Positions 24,463 to 34,081 of a stretch of DNA of 64,000 nucleotides are shown piece after piece. This DNA comes from Nitrososphaeria archaeon. Lineage in GTDB: Archaea > Thermoproteota > Nitrososphaeria > Geothermarchaeales > JDFR-13. The notes under the pieces were generated by a model. The model was not told the DNA's origin and searched no databases. It was given only the letters and a program-made list of their open reading frames with translations. Where the stretch lies: positions 454,737-518,736 of the forward strand of contig JALWXN010000004.1 in the NCBI GenBank assembly GCA_027078545.1, in the 5' to 3' direction. The stretch's first letter is position 1; every line of letters starts with the position of its first letter. A program made the translations under genes and the position numbers.

Positions 24463-26010
24463 ATGGAGGCTCCTGAGAAGATACTTGTGGTGGAGTTTGG
24501 TAGCCAGTATAGCCACCTCATCGTGAAGCGTATCAGGCAGATGGGTGTCTATGCTGAGCTGATATATCCTGAGGAGATTGGGGAGCGGCTGGGGCCAGAG
24601 GTGAGGGGTGTAGTCTTATCAGGGGGCCCCATGAGTGTATACGACCCCGGTAGCCCTAGGATTAGTAGGGATGACCTACTTAGTCTTGGCGTCCCAGTCC
24701 TCGGTATATGCTATGGACATCAGCTGGTAGCCCACCTGATGGGCGGGACGGTGGAGAGGAGTGATGCTGGTGAGTATGGTGGTGTAGAGCTCACCTTGGT
24801 GGGTAGGCATAGGCTTGTCGAGGGTGTGCCCGACAAATCCGTTGTCTGGATGAGCCATAGGGATGTGGTGGTCGAGCCGCCCCCAGGCTTCAGGAACCTA
24901 GGCTCTACTAGGTATGACAAGTACTCTATACTCGTCTCGGATGAGTATAGGATCTATACGACACAGTTCCACCCGGAGGTGGTTCATACCGAGTATGGCG
25001 AGAGGATACTGAGGAACTTTGTATATGGGATCTGTGGCTGCAGGGGTGGCTACGACCCCTTCGACATTGTGACCAAGTATATAGAGGAGAATAGGTGGCG
25101 TAGCGGGGAGAAAACTCTGGTGGCTGTGAGTGGGGGTGTCGACTCCACCGTCACTGCCTTTATCCTGAGGGAGATATTCGGGGATAACCTCCACCTAGTC
25201 TTCCTAGAGACGGGGTTCAACAGGGTTGGGGAGTCAGAGTTCGTCTCCCGGTTCTTCCCTGAGAGGGGGTTTAGATACGTCCATATAGTCGATGTTAGGC
25301 GGCGCTTCCTAGATGCGTTGAGGGGTGTGGCTGATCCGAGGGAGAAGAGGAGCGTCTTCAGTAGGCTTTACTTCGAGGTCTTGAATGAGGTTGTCTCTAG
25401 GCTTGAGGATAGGTATGGCTCCTTCCGATATCTTGGCCAGGGGACTCTATACCCGGATGTAGTCGAGACTGGGAGGACGAGTAGATACACAGATATGATT
25501 AAGGGGCATCACAACGTTCTGCACAGCGAGCTCTCCAGGCTTGAGCCCCTCGAGCCCCTTAGATATCTCTATAAGGATGAGGTTAGGGCCGTGGCTAGGA
25601 GGCTGGGTATTCCTAGGGAGGTCTATATGAAGCACCCCTTCCCGGGGCCCGGCTACCTGGTTAGGATCATCGGGCCGGTTGATGAGGAGAGGCTTGAGAT
25701 TGTTAAGAAGGCCGACGCGATAGTTGTGGAGGAGCTCCGGAGATCTGGGCTCTACGAGGAGGTTTGGCAGGGCTTCGCCGCCCTCCTAGGGGTTAAGACC
25801 GTGGGTGTGAAGGGGGATACACGTAGCTATGAATATGCAGTGGCGATAAGGATCGTCCAGAGTGAGGATGGGATGACCGCGAGGCATTATGAGGCTCCGC
25901 ATAGCCTCTTGGACAGGATTGCCCGGAGGATCCTTGACGAGGTGGATGGTGTGAATAGGGTCTTCTACGACCTCAGCGATAAGCCGCCAGCCACTATCGA
26001 GTATGAATAG
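24463..26010 (+). CDS. guaA: GMP synthase (glutamine-hydrolysing)
   Basis: A 515-residue fused enzyme converting XMP to GMP. The class I amidotransferase domain (1-190) has C83 in GICYGHQL, H170 and E172 in FHPEVVHTE. The ATP-pyrophosphatase domain has SGGVDS at 223-228. The dimerisation domain ends in KPPATIEYE, the standard C-terminus of GuaA. Many archaea split these domains into two genes, so a single polypeptide is noteworthy but not rare. Its 3' end overlaps the convergent ThiF-like gene by 17 bases. Confidence 0.95.
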   Translation: MEAPEKILVVEFGSQYSHLIVKRIRQMGVYAELIYPEEIGERLGPEVRGVVLSGGPMSVYDPGSPRISRDDLLSLGVPVLGICYGHQLVAHLMGGTVERSDAGEYGGVELTLVGRHRLVEGVPDKSVVWMSHRDVVVEPPPGFRNLGSTRYDKYSILVSDEYRIYTTQFHPEVVHTEYGERILRNFVYGICGCRGGYDPFDIVTKYIEENRWRSGEKTLVAVSGGVDSTVTAFILREIFGDNLHLVFLETGFNRVGESEFVSRFFPERGFRYVHIVDVRRRFLDALRGVADPREKRSVFSRLYFEVLNEVVSRLEDRYGSFRYLGQGTLYPDVVETGRTSRYTDMIKGHHNVLHSELSRLEPLEPLRYLYKDEVRAVARRLGIPREVYMKHPFPGPGYLVRIIGPVDEERLEIVKKADAIVVEELRRSGLYEEVWQGFAALLGVKTVGVKGDTRSYEYAVAIRIVQSEDGMTARHYEAPHSLLDRIARRILDEVDGVNRVFYDLSDKPPATIEYE

Positions 26011-27061
26011 CGGTCTCCACGATCCTATCCCTGAGGCCTAGGAAGAGGTCTAGGTTCTCATCCCTATGTATCCTCGCCTTCCCAATCAAGACGCCGCTCA
26101 CAAGTATAATAGCCTCCATACCCTCCCCCACAGATATCTTTAGGCTATACCTAGTCCTACCAAGTACTCTGTAACCCAGGTTCTCAGCCGTCTCGCTAAG
26201 CCTGTCTAGGCTCAGCCCAGCCACCACCTTGTTCACTATGTATATGGCCGAGCCGTCCCTTGAGCAGCTCATCTCTGCCTCGGGTATGGATACCTCTACT
26301 GGCTCTCCCCTAGGCCTATCCCCACATACTGGGCATGTCTCCACCCTCTCTATATCGATCTTCTCGAAGCTCATCTGCCTCAGGTCTATGTATAGGAGCT
26401 TCCCCGCTAGGCTGGGCCTCTTCCCGGTTATTATTTCAACCGCCTGCTCCACCTCGAGGGCAGCCACCAACGTGGTTATGCTTGGATGTACACCTACGGT
26501 GGCGCATCTAGGTGCATCCTCATCACTGTATACTGGGTAGAAGCATTCGAGGCAGGGTGTCTCCCTGGGTATGATAGTGGTGATGTTACCGTACATCTCA
26601 ATCCCCCCGGCGAAGACGTAGGGCTTCCCGAGCTTGACGGCGGCCCTATTGACTATATGCCTAGCCGCCATGCTGTCGAGGCCGTCAACCACTACATCTG
26701 CCTGCCCAACAATCTCCTCAGCATTACCTTGGTGTATAGGCTCGGGGTAGCTAACGGTCTCTAGCCAGGGGTTGAGCTCCCTAAGCCTCTCCTCAGCCGC
26801 CTCCACCTTCGGCACATCGACGTCTGACAACCTATACAGAGGCTCCCTATGGAGATCGGTGGCGGACACGACATCCCTATCCACTAGGACGAGTCTACCA
26901 ACACCCATAGAGGCGAGAAGCATAGCCGCGGGGCTACCCAGACCACCAAGACCAATAACCGCCACCGTCGATCGGGACAGCCTCTCCTGGCCCTCAAGCC
27001 CAATATCCTCAAGAACTATCTGACGGGAATACCTCTCAAGCCAGCCAACATCCATTACCAC
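25994..27061 (-). CDS. E1-like adenylyltransferase (ThiF/MoeB/HesA family)
   Basis: A 355-residue protein. Residues 1-250 are an E1-like domain: YSRQIVLEDIGLEGQERL, VIGLGGLGSPAAMLLASMGVG (ATP loop), LVDRDVVSATDLHRE and a zinc site made of CLEC and CPVC. The catalytic-loop region reads DEDAPRCATVGV. The last 90 residues are an unusual extension (VNKVVAGLSLDRLSE... to ETAIHTR) resembling a small alpha/beta domain. It would adenylate the C-terminus of a ubiquitin-like sulfur carrier (SAMP/ThiS/MoaD), needed for thiamine, molybdopterin or tRNA thiolation. The first codon is GTG 27061 or ATG 27055. Confidence 0.85.
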   Translation of the reverse strand: MVMDVGWLERYSRQIVLEDIGLEGQERLSRSTVAVIGLGGLGSPAAMLLASMGVGRLVLVDRDVVSATDLHREPLYRLSDVDVPKVEAAEERLRELNPWLETVSYPEPIHQGNAEEIVGQADVVVDGLDSMAARHIVNRAAVKLGKPYVFAGGIEMYGNITTIIPRETPCLECFYPVYSDEDAPRCATVGVHPSITTLVAALEVEQAVEIITGKRPSLAGKLLYIDLRQMSFEKIDIERVETCPVCGDRPRGEPVEVSIPEAEMSCSRDGSAIYIVNKVVAGLSLDRLSETAENLGYRVLGRTRYSLKISVGEGMEAIILVSGVLIGKARIHRDENLDLFLGLRDRIVETAIHTR

Positions 27062-27119
27062 ATAACCATATCAACAGCCAGAGTCATTAAAGCAATACAC
27101 CACCCAAGTACTCCGACAC

Positions 27120-29026
27120 CAACAAACCCTTCCTAGTCTGGTTCTAACGGGACCCGGAGTTCCAAGAGCTGATACGAGACAAGATAGTTCTTTCAACCCT
27201 TCCTAGTCTGGTTCTAACCTAAGCGCTACATATGGCTAGACTACGACACCAAGAGCGAAGCTTTCAACCCTTCCTAGTCTGGTTCTAACTCAAAATCCTT
27301 ATGCAATACCCAGTCTCTATACCGCCAACTGCTTTCAACCCTTCCTAGTCTGGTTCTAACTATATGGCTAGGCGTGATCCTCATACTCGTATACATACTT
27401 TCAACCCTTCCTAGTCTGGTTCTAACACTGCTTCTCGGCAGCCTAGGGAGGTTGATGATGCTGTTGCTTTCAACCCTTCCTAGTCTGGTTCTAACCTTTT
27501 CACTCGTGAATGATGTGATCAGGAAGGAACTGACTTTCAACCCTTCCTAGTCTGGTTCTAACGACTATGAGGTATTACTAGGACTCTACGTGGGCAACGA
27601 GTTCCTTTCAACCCTTCCTAGTCTGGTTCTAACGTTTCAGGCTCTGCGAAGTCGATCATGGTGAATGCGGTCTGCTTTCAACCCTTCCTAGTCTGGTTCT
27701 AACTTAACTATGTCGGGATTCCTGACATAGCGTGAAGACTGAATCTTTCAACCCTTCCTAGTCTGGTTCTAACAATCGAGTGGAATCTCAAATGTCGATG
27801 TGAGATTCGTCCTTTCAACCCTTCCTAGTCTGGTTCTAACCAGTTTCGACGACTCCCGCCCAGCTGGGTGCAGATACATATGTACTTTCAACCCTTCCTA
27901 GTCTGGTTCTAACCTGAGGGCGGACTTGTCTAGGGGGAATTGGGCTGGATATCTTCTTTCAACCCTTCCTAGTCTGGTTCTAACACCTCTGGGGCGAGAA
28001 CCGGGACTATAGACACTACCCCCCTTTCAACCCTTCCTAGTCTGGTTCTAACATTAAACCGCCGTAAAAGTGATAATGCAATGGGAATAGCCTCCTTTCA
28101 ACCCTTCCTAGTCTGGTTCTAACGAGATAGAGATTACAGCGAGGCATATAGAGTATATTCTGCACCTTTCAACCCTTCCTAGTCTGGTTCTAACAAATGT
28201 AAGGACAGTGGGCACTACTATCTTTACTTCGATAACTTTCAACCCTTCCTAGTCTGGTTCTAACTATACTGATGTGAACTATCATAGACAGTACGGTAGC
28301 TTCCTTTCAACCCTTCCTAGTCTGGTTCTAACACAGACACATAGACAGTACAGGCGTGATTACTCTTGTCGTTCTTTCAACCCTTCCTAGTCTGGTTCTA
28401 ACCCTTGGATCACTACTTCGGTAAGTGTCAATGCATCTTGGGCTTTCAACCCTTCCTAGTCTGGTTCTAACTATTCCAAGAGTCTAACATCATGATATAT
28501 GTTTTCGATCTTTCAACCCTTCCTAGTCTGGTTCTAACACGCTTGAGGATTTCTTCGAGCTTTATTTCAAGCACGAGATCTTTCAACCCTTCCTAGTCTG
28601 GTTCTAACATTATGAGAAGTTCATGTCGCAACTGAGGAAGTTATACGATCTTTCAACCCTTCCTAGTCTGGTTCTAACCTATGTTCATCTTCGTATCGCT
28701 CACCATTGCTATCCTAATTCTTTCAACCCTTCCTAGTCTGGTTCTAACTACGGGGTGAATGTGGAGGCCGCCATGAAGGAGTTTCTCTCTTTCAACCCTT
28801 CCTAGTCTGGTTCTAACCCCCCAAGGCGTCAATAGCGCTCCCGCCACACCCAAGACTTTCAACCCTTCCTAGTCTGGTTCTAACTGTATAGTCACGATTC
28901 GTGTTGATGATGAGACGCTTAGGATTATGACTTTCAACCCTTCCTAGTCTGGTTCTAACACCCTCATTGAGATTGTAGCACTCCTATCAGGGATCGACTT
29001 TCAACCCTTCCTAGTCTGGTTCTAAC
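27120..29026 (-). CRISPR. CRISPR array 1 (28 repeats, 27 spacers)
   Basis: Twenty-seven identical 29-base repeats from 27190 on plus a degenerate terminal copy at 27120-27148 whose outer bases 2-5 differ. In the transcribed (minus) sense the repeat starts GTTAGAACCAGACTAGG and ends GGGTTGAAAG, giving the usual 8-base handle GTTGAAAG. Spacers are 37-46 bases. The degenerate copy marks the leader-distal end; the leader is at 29027 onwards. No cas genes adjoin it. The first three genes beyond the leader encode a tungstate transporter. Confidence 0.97.
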
Positions 29027-29166
29027 CCGTGGGTTTTCTTCTGTTTCTATATAGGTATTTCTTGTGTTTCTCTTATTTAAGTTTTATGTGTGTCAAACCT
29101 CTGATCCTGCAGGGGGTTTATAAAGATGTGACGCAAAAAAGTATATAAACCCTTATAAAGGGGGTT
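29027..29166 (-). promoter_or_regulatory. Leader of CRISPR array 1
   Basis: This AT-rich leader is almost the same as that of array 2 (43199-43336). Shared blocks include GTTTCTATATAG, TTCTCTTATTTAAGTTTT, TTTATAAAGATGTGACGCA and AAGTATATAAACC. On the minus strand TTTATATAC (29142-29150) is the probable TATA box. GGGTTTATA (29114) and TATAAACCC (29144) form a 9-base inverted repeat around it, a possible binding site for a leader factor. Confidence 0.85.
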
Positions 29167-29184
29167 AGGTGGGGAATCAGTTTG

Positions 29185-29796
29185 CTACTTTATTTTTCCG
29201 TCTATTATCTCTAGGGTTGTGTCTGCTATTCTGCGTATCTCTTCTCTGTGGCTTGCTATGATTAGTGTCTTCTCCCTATAGTTTTCCCTTAGGTGGTTTA
29301 GGAGTTTCTCCCTGTATCTCCTGTCTAGGTGGTTTAGGGGCTCGTCGAGGACTAGTATCTCCGGCTCTACTGCTAGGCCTCTCAGGATCGATACTAGTTT
29401 CTGGTATCCTGCCGAGAGGTTCTCGGCTGGTTCTTCTAGGATGTCTTCCAGCCCGAATATCCTGGCTATCTCAACTGCTCTTTCGAGGCTCTCCCCCCTT
29501 ATCCTTAGTCCGTAGGCTATGTTCTCATATACACTCCTCCTGAGGATTACTGGCTTGTCATGGATGTATACCGGCTTCTCCACATCTTCACGGTAGATGT
29601 CCCTGCCTCTGACTAGTATCCTACCGCTGAGAGGTGGTAATAGTCCTGATAACGCCTTGCATAGCGTGGTCTTCCCACTCCCGTTCTCACCCATCACAAG
29701 GGTTATCCCCCTCCCTATCTCCAGGTCTATCTCCCTTAGTATGGGTCTCCCGTTGTAGCCCAGCGATACCCTCACGAGCCGGATCATCTCCTCCAC
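29185..29796 (-). CDS. tupC: Tungstate ABC transporter ATPase
   Basis: A short 203-residue ATPase: Walker A GENGSGKTT, signature LSAGYQKLVSILRGL (an unusual LSAGY), Walker B ILVLDEPLNHLD and H-loop IIASHREEI. It is the third gene of a minus-strand operon with a tungstate-type binding protein and a permease, and overlaps the permease by 13 bases. Tungsten uptake supports tungsten-pterin enzymes such as aldehyde:ferredoxin oxidoreductases common in hyperthermophiles. Confidence 0.82.
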   Translation of the reverse strand: MEEMIRLVRVSLGYNGRPILREIDLEIGRGITLVMGENGSGKTTLCKALSGLLPPLSGRILVRGRDIYREDVEKPVYIHDKPVILRRSVYENIAYGLRIRGESLERAVEIARIFGLEDILEEPAENLSAGYQKLVSILRGLAVEPEILVLDEPLNHLDRRYREKLLNHLRENYREKTLIIASHREEIRRIADTTLEIIDGKIK

Positions 29797-30428
29797 CCCA
29801 GTAGCCTGATGATCGCTACGAGGACGAGGTCTATGAGGAGTAGGATGAGGCCTAGGCTTATCGCTAGGTCGAAGCGGCCCCTATGTATCTCCAGTGCAAT
29901 CGCTGTTGTGAAGACCCTTGTGTATCCAGCTATGTTCCCCCCGAGCATGAGGGCTATACCCAGCTCACCCACTGCCCGCTGGAAGCCTATGACTATGGAG
30001 CCTATTATCCCCTCCCTATTCTCCTCCACTAGGAGCTCCACCACCTCCCTACCCCCCGCCCCAAAGGTCTTAGCCATCTCTATTAGCTCGCCCCGCTCCT
30101 TTGAGACCACCTCATATATCATGGAGGATATTAGGGGTGTGACTAGGACCGCCTGCCCAATTATCATCGCCTCGGGGGTGTAGAGTAGGCGTAGTATGCC
30201 TAGTGGGCCTGACCTTGAGAGGAGTAGGTAGAGGAGTAGGCCTATAAGGACTGTTGGGAACCCCATCAGGGTGTTCATGATTGATATGTATCCCCTTGAG
30301 AGCCTCCCACCCCTGTATACGGCGTAGATCGTGGCTGGTATGGACCATGTAGATGCCAGTAGGGCTGCGGATAGTGAGACGTATAGGCTCCTAAATGTTA
30401 TCTCGACTATCTCTCCCGGTAGGCTCAA
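29784..30428 (-). CDS. tupB: Tungstate ABC transporter permease
   Basis: A 214-residue permease with about five helices. The BPD-transporter EAA loop reads EMAKTFGAGGREVVELLVEE, and LMGFPTVLIGLLLYLLLSRSGPLG matches the TupB N-terminal part. It overlaps the binding-protein gene by four bases (ATGA). Confidence 0.85.
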   Translation of the reverse strand: MSLPGEIVEITFRSLYVSLSAALLASTWSIPATIYAVYRGGRLSRGYISIMNTLMGFPTVLIGLLLYLLLSRSGPLGILRLLYTPEAMIIGQAVLVTPLISSMIYEVVSKERGELIEMAKTFGAGGREVVELLVEENREGIIGSIVIGFQRAVGELGIALMLGGNIAGYTRVFTTAIALEIHRGRFDLAISLGLILLLIDLVLVAIIRLLGWRR

Positions 30429-31297
30429 CCCCGATCGCCCGCCAGCTCCTCCCAGGTATCTCTGAGGCTACCCGTGTATTCAGAGGTCTTATAGAAGATC
30501 TTCGACCCAGCCTCTGAGTTGAAGGTCTCTATAAGTATGTCTATATTCTCGACTATGTAGTTGTAGAACCTCCTGGCCTCGTCGCCAGCCCCCTCCACCA
30601 GGTATATGCTGTAGATGTTTATCAGCTCCGTGCCACCCTCATATAGCTTCTCCAGTGCTATCCTCCCCTCCTTCCTATATATGACGTAGGTTCCTATGTC
30701 GCTCAGGGTGTATCCGCCCATCTCGTCCGTGATTAGGAGGGTCTGCCCCATGCCTGAGCCGCTCTCGATGTACCAGTCGCCACTGGGCTCTATCCCTGCC
30801 AGCCTCCATAGCTCAAGCTCCTTCACATGTGTCCCGCTATTGTCCCCCCTGCTTATGAATATGGCTCTGCCCTCCAGCCCGGCTTGGTAGATCCTCCTGA
30901 ACGCCTCTATAGGCGTCTCCGCACTGGATATGTTTGCAGGGTCGTCTGGGGGGCCCACTATCACGAAGTAGTTGTACATGATTATCCTACCCTCCCTCAG
31001 GACGCCCTTCTCGATATACTCCTTCTCCAGGCTGGGGGCGTGGGCGAAGACCACCTCTCCATCGCCCCGTGCAGCGGCCTCCAGGGCTGCACCGCTCCCT
31101 AGGGAGACGATCTTGACTATGCTGCCTGGGTATAGGGATTCGTATCCCTCCCGGGCCATGTCTAGGAAGCCTGTGGCATAGAGGGATGTGGTGGTTACTA
31201 CCACGACCTCTGACCCGGGCCTGTATATCCATGTGTAGATGGATGCCACGAGTAGGAGGGCAGCAGCTATGACTAGTATCCATCTATATAGTGGCAT
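30425..31297 (-). CDS. tupA: Tungstate-binding protein, membrane-anchored
   Basis: A 290-residue protein with an N-terminal helix acting as anchor (LVIAAALLLVASIYTWIY). Its oxyanion-binding loops are diagnostic of TupA: VVVTTTSLYATGFLD, then ISRGDNSGTHVKELELW, then SGSGMGQTLLITDEMGGYTL. TTTS and the SRGDxSGTH loop separate it from molybdate-type ModA. It has no lipobox, so the N-terminal helix probably stays as anchor. Confidence 0.88.
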   Translation of the reverse strand: MPLYRWILVIAAALLLVASIYTWIYRPGSEVVVVTTTSLYATGFLDMAREGYESLYPGSIVKIVSLGSGAALEAAARGDGEVVFAHAPSLEKEYIEKGVLREGRIIMYNYFVIVGPPDDPANISSAETPIEAFRRIYQAGLEGRAIFISRGDNSGTHVKELELWRLAGIEPSGDWYIESGSGMGQTLLITDEMGGYTLSDIGTYVIYRKEGRIALEKLYEGGTELINIYSIYLVEGAGDEARRFYNYIVENIDILIETFNSEAGSKIFYKTSEYTGSLRDTWEELAGDRG

Positions 31298-31383
31298 CCC
31301 GGACCACTACTAGAGATATTCCCTGCCCGGCGTAATATCACCTGTTTATAGATGGAGTGGGAGACACACTTATATGGTCATAG

Positions 31384-32718
31384 ATGCTGAGGGCTAGGAT
31401 AGATGGGGCTGGGTATAGGGATAGGCCAGTGCTTAGGGATCTCGAGCTAGATGTTGATGGGGAGAGGGTATTGATAGCTGGTGCCTCGGGCTCCGGTAAG
31501 ACCACCCTCTTCCTAGCCGTGACGGGTGTCCTAAGCCATCTCCTAGACGGCTATGTGGATGGGGAGGTGGATATCTCCGGCTACGACCCACTGGAGCATG
31601 GCTTGGAGGGGGTGGCTGAGAGGATAGGCATCGTACTCCAGGACCCTGAGAGGCAGCTCGCCATGCCAGTGGTTAGGGATGAGGTTCTCTTCACCCTGGA
31701 GAACCTTGGCTTAGAGCCTGATGAGGAGTATGTCGAGGATCTCCTGGCCCGCTTCGGACTAGCCGCGTTGGGGGATAGGCATGTGGAGGAGCTCTCGGGG
31801 GGTGAGAAGAGGAGGCTCACTATGCTTACCGCGGTCGCCCATAGCCCCGACACCATCCTGCTCGACGAGCCCACAGCCTCGCTCGACCCCTGGGGTATTA
31901 GGGATGTCCGTAGATTTGTTGAGGGGCTGGATGAGGCGGTTATTATTGAGCATAAGGCCGGCTACTTCACCGACCTGGTGGATCGGATATATGTGCTGCG
32001 GGGTGGGAGGCTTGTCGAGGCCCATCCGGAGGAGCTTGAGGGGATGGGTGTCGATACGGCTCCCCGTAGGAGGCTCCCACCTATAGAGCCTGTTAGGCGT
32101 GGCCCGGCGTTGGAGGCGAGGGATCTAGTTGTTGGGTATGACGAGCCTGTGCTGGAGGGTTTAGACCTAGTGGTGGAGCGTGGGGAGGCGGTCGCCATAG
32201 TCGGGCCTAACGGGTCTGGGAAGTCCACCCTCCTCAAGACGATAGCCGGTTTCATCGAGCCGCTGGATGGGCGGATTAGGCTATATACAGAGCCGCTCTA
32301 CCTCCCCCAGGAGCCCGACATATTCTTCCTCCACCCCACTGTTAGGGACGAGATCCTGAGCGTCTCTGGTGAGGAGGCCCTCAGCCTCTTCCCTAGGGAG
32401 CTACACCCGATGCCTCCATACCTCCTGAGCCATGGGGAGAGGAGGCGTCTCCTCCACCTATTGGCTAGGCTCTATGGGCATGGCCTCCTACTACTGGACG
32501 AGCCCACTACTGGCCTGGACCTGGAGAACTATCTATCCATAGCGACGGATCTAGTTGGGATGAAGCGGGGTGGTAGGGCATTATTGATAGCTACCCATGA
32601 CCCGAGGCTTGTGCTTGACGTCTGTGACAGGGCATACATCATCGGTGATGGGCTTAGAGAGGTTGGTAGCGAGGAGGCTGCTGAGTATCTCCTCGAGCCG
32701 GTGATGGGTATTGCATAG
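31384..32718 (+). CDS. ECF transporter ATPase, two ATPase domains fused
   Basis: A 444-residue tandem ATPase. Domain 1: Walker A GASGSGKTT, LQDPERQLAM (ECF-type Q-loop), signature LSGGEKRRL, Walker B ILLDEPTASLDP. Domain 2 from about residue 235: GPNGSGKST, LPQEPDIFFLHPTV, signature LLSHGERRRL, LLLDEPTTGLD, H-loop ATHDPR. It replaces separate EcfA1 and EcfA2. The second signature reads SHGE rather than SGGE, so the two sites may be unequal. It overlaps the T-component gene by eight bases. Confidence 0.88.
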   Translation: MLRARIDGAGYRDRPVLRDLELDVDGERVLIAGASGSGKTTLFLAVTGVLSHLLDGYVDGEVDISGYDPLEHGLEGVAERIGIVLQDPERQLAMPVVRDEVLFTLENLGLEPDEEYVEDLLARFGLAALGDRHVEELSGGEKRRLTMLTAVAHSPDTILLDEPTASLDPWGIRDVRRFVEGLDEAVIIEHKAGYFTDLVDRIYVLRGGRLVEAHPEELEGMGVDTAPRRRLPPIEPVRRGPALEARDLVVGYDEPVLEGLDLVVERGEAVAIVGPNGSGKSTLLKTIAGFIEPLDGRIRLYTEPLYLPQEPDIFFLHPTVRDEILSVSGEEALSLFPRELHPMPPYLLSHGERRRLLHLLARLYGHGLLLLDEPTTGLDLENYLSIATDLVGMKRGGRALLIATHDPRLVLDVCDRAYIIGDGLREVGSEEAAEYLLEPVMGIA

Positions 32719-33433
32719 GCCTAGGCCCTCAACCCTCTTCATATACGCCTTGGGCATAACCCTCGCGGCCTTCATACTTAGGGATCCCGTCCCCCTAGCC
32801 TTCTTGGCTATTCCCCACTTCATCCTAGGACTCCTCCTTGGCTATAGGAGGTTCAAGATATTAATACTCATCTTCCTCCTCGGGATGACAGGCCTATACC
32901 TCAACGTGGTGGCTGTCCACTCTGGCCCAAGCCTAGAGAGGTTCCTAGCCAGCCTATTTAGCCCCGAGGTCATAATCGGCTTCCTATCAATAGCCTTTAG
33001 GCTTATGGCAATCACGGGGGCAACAATGATATTCCTATCCCTTGTGGAGCCCTACCCAGCTGTGAAGTCGCTGGAGGAGGATCTCTACCTGCCCAAGGGC
33101 GTTGCCTTCTCGATATACTATGCCCTACGCCTCCTACCACTTATCCAGCGGCTCGCCAGGGATATATCCAACGTGAGGCGGATGAGGGGGGCCAGGCCAT
33201 ATATAGCCACGCCCGGTGACTTCATAGGCTTCCTCAGGCCACTCCTATCAATACTTGTTGAGCGGGCCCTATGGACGGGTATAGCGGCTGAGCTCCGGGG
33301 CTTCGCCCGGCGTAGGCCTAGGAGGCGTGGCTATAGGCCGGGCCCAATGGATATCCTGGTACTCACACTACTGGTTGTAGAGGTCTTGATAGCCCTCCAG
33401 CTGCCCCCGGATCTCACCCTCCAGCCCTTATAA
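32711..33433 (+). CDS. ECF transporter transmembrane component (EcfT)
   Basis: A 240-residue membrane protein with five or six helices and both EcfT coupling motifs: NVRRMRGARPY and AELRGFARR, each with the Ala/Gly-Arg core that docks on the ATPases. The start is TTG at 32711 inside the end of the ATPase gene; there is no better start upstream. It forms the energising module with the fused ATPase and a substrate subunit encoded next. Confidence 0.85.
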   Translation: MHRPRPSTLFIYALGITLAAFILRDPVPLAFLAIPHFILGLLLGYRRFKILILIFLLGMTGLYLNVVAVHSGPSLERFLASLFSPEVIIGFLSIAFRLMAITGATMIFLSLVEPYPAVKSLEEDLYLPKGVAFSIYYALRLLPLIQRLARDISNVRRMRGARPYIATPGDFIGFLRPLLSILVERALWTGIAAELRGFARRRPRRRGYRPGPMDILVLTLLVVEVLIALQLPPDLTLQPL

Positions 33434-33522
33434 CCCTTGAGGTATAGCTTGAAAAGATTCTCGGGCCTTGGCTACATAAAATATTAATAAAGGGTTATAG
33501 CGTGGACAGGGGATATACAGGA

Positions 33523-34062
33523 ATGGCCATGAATAGGGGTGGCTCCTGGAGATATACGGCTGTAGACTTCGCACTCCTCGGCGTGGTCGCCGTAATAATG
33601 GGGATCATATTCACATTCGCATGGTCTGTCTACGAGGCGGTGAAGACGATCGGGGGTCCCATAGCGGCTAGGCTATTCACCTATGGACTATGGTTCATCG
33701 GCGCACCATTGGCAGCCACGCTTATCAGGAAGCCACTAGCCGCATTCCTCGGAGAGACGCTGGGAGCCCTCCTTGAGGCACTACTCCCAACCCCGGGTGC
33801 CTTCACAAACCTCATCTATGGTGCTGTCCAGGGAGCCCTGAGTGAGCTGGCCTACCTATTGACTGGCTATAGGAGGTTCGACCCCTTGATAGGGGCTGTG
33901 GCAGGAGCCCTAGCCGGGCCGGGAGCAATAGTGCTCGACGCCATCCTATTCGAGTCGATAGCTACTCCCGAGGTCATGACACTCTGGTTTATAGCCGCCA
34001 CTCTGAGCGGTGCTATCTACGGCTTCCTCGCCTCCTCAGCCGCCAGCATATTCAAGAGATAG
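33523..34062 (+). CDS. ECF substrate-binding component, YkoE-like (thiamine/HMP)
   Basis: About 179 residues with five or six helices. The segment PLAAFLGETLGALLEALL, followed by LIYGAVQGALSELAYLLTGYRRFD, matches the YkoE-type S components that take up thiamine or its hydroxymethylpyrimidine moiety. AAAATATTAATAA at 33477-33489 predicts a transcript start near 33505-33509, which excludes the in-frame GTG at 33502, so ATG 33523 (or 33529) is the likely start. Its own promoter after the A-T genes suggests separate control, perhaps by thiamine state. The vitamin is inference. Confidence 0.72.
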   Translation: MAMNRGGSWRYTAVDFALLGVVAVIMGIIFTFAWSVYEAVKTIGGPIAARLFTYGLWFIGAPLAATLIRKPLAAFLGETLGALLEALLPTPGAFTNLIYGAVQGALSELAYLLTGYRRFDPLIGAVAGALAGPGAIVLDAILFESIATPEVMTLWFIAATLSGAIYGFLASSAASIFKR

Positions 34063-34081
34063 GGGGATAGTTTCTATATTG

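Noticed and set aside
27274-28862. Open frames with repeated VRTRLGRVE inside CRISPR array 1
   Set aside because: The repeat itself translated; not genes. The same applies to frames with FQHTYEGLK in array 3.
34010-34081. N-terminal extension of the sugar dehydrogenase
   Set aside because: It lies inside the ECF S-component gene in another frame and would bury the Tat signal.
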